DNA of 64,000 nt from Mycobacterium gordonae. Lineage in GTDB: Bacteria; Actinomycetota; Actinomycetes; Mycobacteriales; Mycobacteriaceae. This document shows, piece after piece, positions 20,901-29,900 of this stretch (its first letter is position 1; each line of letters begins with the position of its first letter). The stretch lies in contig NZ_LKTM01000339.1 in assembly GCF_001417955.2 (NCBI RefSeq), positions 124,001 through 188,000 of the forward strand. Reading direction: 5' to 3'. Below the pieces are notes generated by a model that did not search any database, was not told the DNA's origin, and saw only the letters and a list, made by a program, of their open reading frames with translations. A program made the translations under genes and the position numbers.

Positions 20901-23900
20901 GGCGGCACCGTCGCCGGGCCCGTACAGGTCGTCGTAGAGATGCTGCCACTGTTCGACGATCTCCATGTCCCGACCGGTATCCGGTGCGGCTGTGGTGTCG
21001 TGCGACAGGGTGATGTAAGCGACGAGGTTTGCACCGCCGGTGACGTTGTCCGGCACGACGGCAACGGCCTGGTCGACCTGCGGGCAGGCCAGCAGCGCGT
21101 TCTGCACCTCGCCGAGTTCGATCCGGTACCCGCGGACTTTGACCTGTTCGTCCGCCCGCCCCAGATAGCGGAGCTGACCGTCCACTCCCCAGCACACCAG
21201 GTCCCCGGTGCGGTACATCCGTGCCCCGCTTCGCCCGAACGGACAGGCTACGAACCGTGCCGCCGTCAACGGACCACGACGCCAATACCCCACTCCCACG
21301 GCACTGCCGGCCACGTACAACTCCCCCACCACCCCCGGCGGCACCGGACGCAACCAGCCGTCCAGCACGAAGAACCCTAGATGGCTCAGCGGCACACCGA
21401 TGGGGCTGTCGCCGGCGTCGACATCGCTCGCGACGATCTCCCGCACTGAGGCGTGCACCGTGGTCTCGGTGGTGCCGTACAGGTTCAGCAGACGCGGCGA
21501 TCGTGGGTGATTCCTCAGCCAGGCCCGAAGACGTTGCGGTTCCAGTGCTTCCCCGGCGAACAACACCGTTTCGAGTTGGAGCGACCGGCCTGCAGCCGGT
21601 GACAGCCGGTCGGCGGCCTGCAGCGCGTAGAACGCCGAAGGTGTCTGGCTCAGCACCGTCACCCGTTCGGCGGCAAGCAGTGCGTGAAATTCCTCGGGTG
21701 CGCGAGTCATCGATTCGGGCACCACGACCAGACGGCCGCCGGACAACAGGGCACCGAAGATCTCGCACACCGAGACGTCGAACGCCAGCGAATGCCACTG
21801 GGACCACACCTGCTCCGAGTGCTGGATGTGGCTACCGAGCGAACCGAGCAGTTGCGTGACGTTGCGATGGCTGACGGCAACGCCTTTCGGGACGCCGGTC
21901 GTGCCCGAAGTGTAGATGAGGTAGGCGATGTCGTCGGGTCCAGGCGCGGGTAAGGCGGTGCCCGGTGGACTGCCGAGATCCGCAAGCTCATTGATGTCGA
22001 TGACAGGTAGGTCATGCCCGGCGAGCCGGTCGGCCAGCGCACCGGTGGTCACCGCGGCAACCGGGGCGGTGTCCTCGAGCATGAAGGCGATGCGGGCTTC
22101 CGGCAGTGCCGGATCGATCGGCAGATACGCGGCCCCGGTTTTCAGGACCGCCAGGATCGCCGCGACCGCCTGGGCCGAACGTGGAAACACCAGCGCCACA
22201 GATGTTCCCGGGCGCGCGCCGGCCCTGGACAATGTGTGCGCGAGCCGGTTCGCAGTGTCCTCCAGTTCGCGATAGGTGATCGAATCACCTTGAAAGCGCA
22301 GCGCTACCGTGTCGGGCGACCGCGCGACCTGAGCGGCCCATAAAACTGGAATCGATGCCGCCGCGGGCACCGGCCGAATGAGCACGGCCTGGTTACCCCA
22401 CTGCACCAGGCGGGCACGCTCAGTGTCATCGAGGACGTCCATCGACGACAGCGGCCGGCCCGGATCGGCCGTCATCGCGCCCAGTACCCGCTCGAAGCCA
22501 CGGATCAGCGCGTCGATGCCGGCGGGGTCGAAAACGTCGGGGTCGAATTCGACCCGCAACCCCAGTTCGGTGCCGGGGAGCGCCTGGATCGTCAGCGGAT
22601 AGTGGTTGTAGTCGTGCCGCGACATCTCCGAGATGACCAACCCGTCGGCATCCGAGAGCGCCGCGGCGTCGATCGGAAAGTTCTGATACACGAACAGCGT
22701 GTCGAAGAGTATGTCGTGACCGCTGATTCGATGGATCTCAGTGAGCGCCAGGTGCTGATGCTCGAGGGTGTCGCGGTGCGCGCCATGTAACTGCCTCAGC
22801 AGGTCCGCCGTGGTGGTCCCCGCCGTGAGCTTCGCGCGCACCGGCACCGTGTTGATGAACAGGCCCACCATCGCGTCGGCACCGGCCACCTCGGCAGGCC
22901 GCCCCGATACGGTGGTGCCGAAGGCGATGTCGTGCTGACCGGTCAAGCGCACCAAAAGCTGCGAAAATGCGCCCTGCAGAACAATATTGACAGTTGTGTG
23001 GTGAGCGCGCGCCAGCTCGTTGAGGGCCCGCGTGGTAGCGGCAGGTAGCCGGAACAAAGTCGCGCGCCGAGGGCCGGGCCCCGACCGGCCGGGCGTACCG
23101 ATCAGCGTGGGGGTGTCGAAGTCCTGCAGCGCCTGCCGCCAGGCTCCCCCGGCGGCCACGCCGTCTCGGTCGGCCAGCCAAGTCACGAAGCGCCGGTAGG
23201 GCACGGCCGCCGGTAACCGCTGCCCGTGATAGGCGGCGAAGATCTCCCGCAGGATGATCGGCATCGACCAGCCGTCGACGACGATGTGGTGATTGGTCAG
23301 CACCAACCGGTGCCGGTCCTCCCCGGTGCGAATCAAGGCCGCGCGGAAGGAAGGTGGATCCGCGAGGTCGCACACCGCGGCGCGTTCGGCGGCACACACC
23401 TGCCGGACCTGCTCGTCGGTGCCGAGTTGCAGGTATTGCCACGGCAGCGCAGGGTCGGCCGGGATGAGCTGAACCGGCTCATGGTCACAGAAGCGGGCCG
23501 CCAGATTCGGATGCCGGGTGAGAACGATCTGCACGGCATCACGCAGCCGCTGGGGGTCGAGAGCACCGACGATCTCGAAATCCAGTTGCACCGCGTATAC
23601 GTCGCCGCCGGTGGCGGCGGCGTGGAAGAGCAAACCTTGCTGCACGGGGGTCAGCGGCAGCACATCGACGATGCTGTACTGCGACTGCAGTTCGTCGATC
23701 TGTTCCTGGGTCAGCCGGGCCGGCACGATGTCCGACGGCGTCAACCCGCCCCCACCGCCGCGCACCTGCGCGCAGATGCCACCGAGGGCCTCAAACCATA
23801 ACTGGCTCAACCGGTTCACCTGCACCCGGTCCAGCGCCGACGGTGCCCACATCCAGTCCGCGTGCAGTTGTGGGCCGGCCTCGGTGTCGACGGTGAAGGC

Positions 23901-26900
23901 GTTCACCTCCACGGTGTGCATCAGCGACAGCGACAGCCCCGCGTTGCTGTCGGCGACTCGGGTGCCGATCGACCAGCCCTGGCCATCCGACTTGGCGGGC
24001 GCGCCGAGGCGGCCCAGGTAGTTGAAACCGATCGCCGGCTCGGCCCCGGACAGATCGACATCGTTGTTCAGATAGCGCAAGAGGCCGTAGGTGATGGGAT
24101 GCGGCACACCGCGCAGTTGCTCTTTGAGGTCCTTGATGGTTGACCCGAGCGCCCCGGCCCCGGTCACCACCTGGGCCCAATCGGGTCCCGCGACGGTCAG
24201 GGCCACCGGGTATCTGGTGGTGAACCAGCCCACCGTGCGCGACAGGTCCATCCTGGGCGCTAACTCGTCGTGACGCCCGTGTCCCTCGACGTCGACCAGA
24301 ATCGGCGCGCCGTCACTGCCGAGAAACTCGGCCCACGCCAGGGCGAATGCGATCAACAGAATGTCTTGCACCCCTGCGTGAAACGCCGTCGGCACCGCTG
24401 CGAGCACCATCCGGGTGGTATCGGTGTCCAAGGCCACCGAGACGTGCCCGGCGGTGCCCAGAGTGTCCACCTCGGGCTGCACCGGCGGCAGCTGGGTCGA
24501 GGCGGTCAGTAGCTGCCGCCACGTGTCGGCCGTGTCGATCACCGACCGAGCATGGGCGTGCTCGTTCAGCAACGACGCCCAGCGCTGGAAGGAGGTGCCG
24601 GCCGGAGCCAGCGCCACCTCACGGCCACCGCTCAGTTGGCCCCAGGCCGTATTGAGGTCGTGCAGCAGAATCCGCCAGGACACGCCGTCGACGGCCAGAT
24701 GGTGGATGACCAAGGCCAGCTGACCGGCATCGGCATCCCACTGCGCGCAGAGCATCCGACCGGCCGCCGGGTCCAGCCGGGACCGGGCCTGCGCCAACGT
24801 CTCCGGCGTGATGTCGGGCACCCGCTGCAGCCGGCCGCGGGCATCCGCGCCCGGTTCGGGCACCCACCAGCCGTCAGCGTCGCCCGTGAGCCGCAGCATC
24901 GGGTGCCGGTCGATCAAGGCCTGCAGGATCGCCACGACGTCGGCTTCGGTGACGCCGGCCGGCGCCTGCAGCACCATCGTCTGGTTGAACTGATCAACGG
25001 CTCCACGCTGACTCTGCAACCAGCGCATGATCGGGGTGGGCACCAGTTCCCCGATGCCTTCGTCGGCCGGACGGGCGTCGTCGTCGGTGAGAACGGCGAC
25101 GTGCGCCACCCCGGCGACGGTCTGTTCGACGAAAACGTCACGCGGCCGGCACACCACGCCCGCATCCCGGGCACGCGCCACCACTTGCATCGCCAGGATG
25201 CTGTCCCCGCCGAGGTCGAAGAACGGTTCGTCGGCGCCGACGCGATCGAGTCCGAGGACTTCGGCGTAGATCGCGGCCAGGATCTCCTCGACGACGCCGT
25301 CCGGCGCTCGGTACCAGTCGGTGTCCTGATACTCCGGCGCGGGCAGGGCGCGGGCGTCGAGTTTGCCGTTGACGGTGAGCGGCAACGCATCCAGCGCGAC
25401 CACGGCGACCGGCACCATGTACGACGGCAACCGCTCGGCCAGGGTGGCGCGAATGCGGGACTGGTCACATGCCCCGGTGACATATCCGACCAGACGCTTG
25501 TCGCCGGGACGGTCCTCACGCGCGACCACCACCGCCTGGCCGACACCGTCGACCGCGGCAAGTTCGGCCTGAACCTCCCCCAGCTCGATTCGGTAGCCAC
25601 GGATTTTGACCTGTTCGTCGGCGCGCCCGAGGTAAACCAACTGCCCGTCAACGCGCCACCGCACCAGATCGCCGGTGCGGTACATGCGTGATCCCGGTCC
25701 GCCGAACGGGCACGCCACGAAACGGGCCGCCGTCAGGGCCGCCCGCCGCCAGTACCCGACCCCCAGACCCCGCCCCGCGACGTACAGTTCGCCGACCACA
25801 CCGGTCGGCACCGGACGCAGCCACCGGTCCAGGACGAACAGCGCCGCACCCGACACCGGTGACCCGATCGGCGGCGCACCCGAATCCGGTTGCAGCGGTG
25901 CGCTCATCGCGGCGTACACGGTGGTCTCGGTGGGTCCGTAGGCGTTGATGACCACCCGGCCGGGGGCCCATCGATCCACCAGCTCGGGCGGGCAGGCCTC
26001 ACCGCCGACCACCAGCGCTGTCGCCTCCAGCCCCGCAACCTCTAACATGCCTGCCGCAGAAGGGGTCTGGGTGAGCACGTCGATGCGCTCGGCGGTCAAC
26101 AGGTCATGGAATTCGCTGGGCGAGGCGGCCACGTCCTCCGGCACGATCACCAACCGCCCGCCGCGCAGCAGTGCGCCCCAGATCTCCCAGACCGAGACGT
26201 CGAACGAATACGAGTGCCACTGTGTCGCGGCGAATGCGGCTGAGCCGCTTTGGTCCGGGCGGCCGAAGAAGCCGGTGATGCGCAACAGTTGCGTGACGTT
26301 GTGGTGGGTGATCGCCACGCCTTTCGGCACACCCGTGGTGCCTGAGGTGTAGATCAGGTAGGCAAGATGGTCGGGAGTCGGCATCGGCCGCGGTGTGACG
26401 GGGCAGGACCGCAGGTAAGGGTCGGCGATGTCGATGACGGGCACGCCGTGCACCTCGAGGCGCTCGGTCAGCCCGGTGGTGGTGATCACGGCCACCGGCG
26501 CGGCGTCGGCGAGCATGAACCCGATCCGCGCCTGCGGGAGCGCCGGGTCGACCGGTAGGTAGCCGGCGCCCGACTTGAGCACCGCCAGCATCGCAACGAT
26601 CGCTTCGGCGGATCGCGAGAAGACCAGCGCGACTAGAGTTCCGCGATGCGCGCCGCGAGCAGACAGGTAGTGGGCCAACCTGTTCGAGGCCTGGTCGAGT
26701 TCGCGGTAGGTCCACGAATGCGCTCCGCAGGTCAACGCCACCGCCATCGGGGTGCGCGACACCTGCGCCGCCCACGCCTCCGGAATCGACACGGCGGGCG
26801 GTGCGGGCTGGGTCAGCACCGCGCGATTTCCCCACCGGTTCAGCCGATACCGCTCCTCGGCCGCGACGAGATCTACCGACGACAGCGGGTGCTTCGGGTG

Positions 26901-29900
26901 GGTGGTAACGGCAACCAGTACCGTCTCCAGCCAACCGGCCAGCGCGTCGATGGTAGCCGCGTCGAACACGTCGGTGCGGAACTCCACGGTCCCGGCGATC
27001 CCCGCGGGCCGGCCGTCCTCGGTGCTCTGTTCGGCCAGTGAGAACGCCAGATCCATTCGCGCGGTGTGGGTCTCGACTGGAATGGACGTGACGTCGAGAT
27101 CGCTCAGCGCGAGGCTGGGAGCGGTGTTGTTCTGCCAGGCCAGCATCACCTGGATCAGTGGGTGATGGGTCAGTGAGCGGGCTGGATTGAGGCGTTCGAC
27201 CAGCACTTCGAACGGCACATCGCGACGCTCGTAGGCGGCCAGGCTGCGCTCCCGCACCTGGGCGAGCAGGTCAGCGAAGCTCGGATTCCCGCTCAGGTCG
27301 ACCCGCAGCACCAGGGTGTTGACGAAGAATCCCACCACCCCGTCCAGTGCCGGGTCGCCGCGACCGGCGATCGGAAAGCCGACCGCCACATCACGACTGC
27401 CGCTGAGCTTGGACAGCAGCACGGCCAGCGCGGCCTGGACCACCATGAAACTGGTCGCACCGTAGGCACCGGCGACCTCACGCACCCGTCGGGCCACCGC
27501 GGCCGGCCATTCGATGGCGACTTTGTCCCCGCGGTGCTCGGCCACCGGCGGGTACGGCCGGTCGGTGGGCAACTCCACATACGGGGACAGCCCGGCCAGC
27601 GCCTGCTCCCAATACCGCAGCTGACCGGCCACCGGGCTGTCCGGATCGGCCGGATCGCCGAGGGCCCGGCGCTGCCAGAGCGTGTAATCGGCGTACTGGA
27701 GCGGCAATTCAGCCCAGCCGGGTGCCTGTCCGGCAGACCGGGCCACATACGCCGTACCCAGGTCGGCCGCCAGCACACCGACCGACCAGCCATCGCCGGC
27801 GATGTGGTGTACGACCACCACCAGGACGTGTTCCTGCTCTGAGACCTTGAAAAGTGCCGCGCGTAGCGGGATTTCGCTCGCCAGGTCGAAGTGGTGACAC
27901 GCCGTGGCAGCGAGCGCCGCGGTGATCCGGTCCGCCGGCCACGTCGTCACATCCACGACGCGCCAGCCGAAGTCAGCCTGCCGCAACGGGATCACTGTCT
28001 GACTGGGCACTCCCTGGACCGCGGTGAACACCGTGCGGAGGCTCTCGTGGCGGCTCACCACGTCGGTCAGCGCGGCACCGAGTGCCTCGACATCAAGCGG
28101 GCCACATATCCGCAAGGCCGCCGGTATGTTGTAGATCGCGGACGGCCCCTGGAACTGGTCGATGATCCATAACCGGTTCTGAGCGTACGACAGCGGAATC
28201 GCGGCGGGCCGCGAGAACGCCGCGAGCGGCTCTGTCCGGTTGTCCCCCACTGCGACCCGCGGCGCCAACTGGGCGATCGACGGCGCATCGAAAAGGGTCC
28301 GGACGGCAAGACCGGCATCCAGGGCGCCGTTGATCGCCGCGACCACCCGCATGGCCAACAGCGAATCGCCGCCTAGGTCGAAGAACGACTGATCCACACC
28401 GACCCGCTCGAGGCCGAGCACGTGAGCGTAGATACCGGAGATGATTTCTTCGATCGGCGTCGAGGGGGCCCGGTAGTGATCGTCGTCGGCATACGCCGGC
28501 GCCGGTAAGGCCTTGGTGTCGAGTTTGCCGTTGATCGTCAGCGGCAGCGCTTCGAGAGCGATCACCGCGGCCGGCACCATGTAGGACGGCAGCCGCTCCG
28601 CCACCGCGGCACGTACCCCGTTCGGGTCCAGATTCGCCGCGACTGATCCGGTGACGTACGCCACCAGACGTTTGTCGCCGGGACGGTCTTCGCGGACCGT
28701 TACCGCGGCCTGCTCCACCCCGTCGACCTCCGCCAACGCGGCGGCCACCTCACCACACTCGATCCGGTACCCACGGATCTTGACCTGCTCGTCCGCACGT
28801 CCCACGTAGACGAGCTGGCCGTCGGGACCCCACCGCACCAGGTCTCCGGTGCGATACATGCGTGTTCCGGCAGCTTCCGCGCCGGCGAACGGGCACGCCA
28901 CGAACCGGGAGGCGGTCAATCCCGCCCGGCCCACATATCCGACCCCAACCCCCTGGCCGGCCACGTACAGCTCGCCCACCACCCCGACGGCCACCGTTCG
29001 CAACCAGCGGTCCAGCACAAACAACGTGATATCGGGCAACGGCACCCCGATCGGACTCACGATGCAGTCGACGTCGGCCGCGACGATCTCTCGCACCGAG
29101 ACGTGCACGGTCGTCTCGGTGATCCCGTAAAGGTTGAACAGCCGCGGCGACGTCGGGTTGTTGTTCAGCCACCCCCGGAGGCGCTGCGGCTGCAGCGCTT
29201 CACCGCCGAAGATCACAGCCTGCAACGGAAGCCGCCCGGCGACACCGCGTTGAGCCGCGTCCACGGCTGCCAGCGCATAGAACGCCGACGGGGTCTGGCA
29301 GAGCACGCTGACCTGTTCGGCGGCCAGCAGGGCGTAGAAGTCGTTGGGTGAGCGCACCACGTCGTCGGGCACCACTACCAGCCGGGCGCCGTGCAGCAGC
29401 GCTCCCCAGATCTCCCACACCGAGAAGTCGAAAACCAGGGAGTGGCACTGTGTCCACACCTGCCCCGGCGCGTATCCCAGCTTCGCGTCCAGCGACCCCA
29501 TCAGCCGCGTGACGTTGTGGTGGTCGATGGCCACACCTTTCGGAACACCTGTGGTTCCGGAGGTGTACATCAGGTAGGCGATGTCCCCGGGATCCGGCCC
29601 GGGCCAGGCTGTGTACGAACTCGATTGCAGTTCAGCGGAATCGAAGGCGGCGGCATCGATCGTCGGCAACTCTCGCCCGGTCAGCGAGGTGCCGGGGCCG
29701 GCGCTGATGAGGGCTGCGCAAGGCGCGGCGTCGTCGAGCATGAAGTCCAGCCGCGAGGCGGGCAGCCCGGGGTCCAGCGGCAGGTAGGCGGCGCCGGTCT
29801 TGAGCACGGCCAGGATGGCGATCACGGCCTGCGCGGAGCGTTCCATCAACAACGCCACCACTTCGCCCGGACCTGCCCCGAAACCAGACAGCAGATGCGC

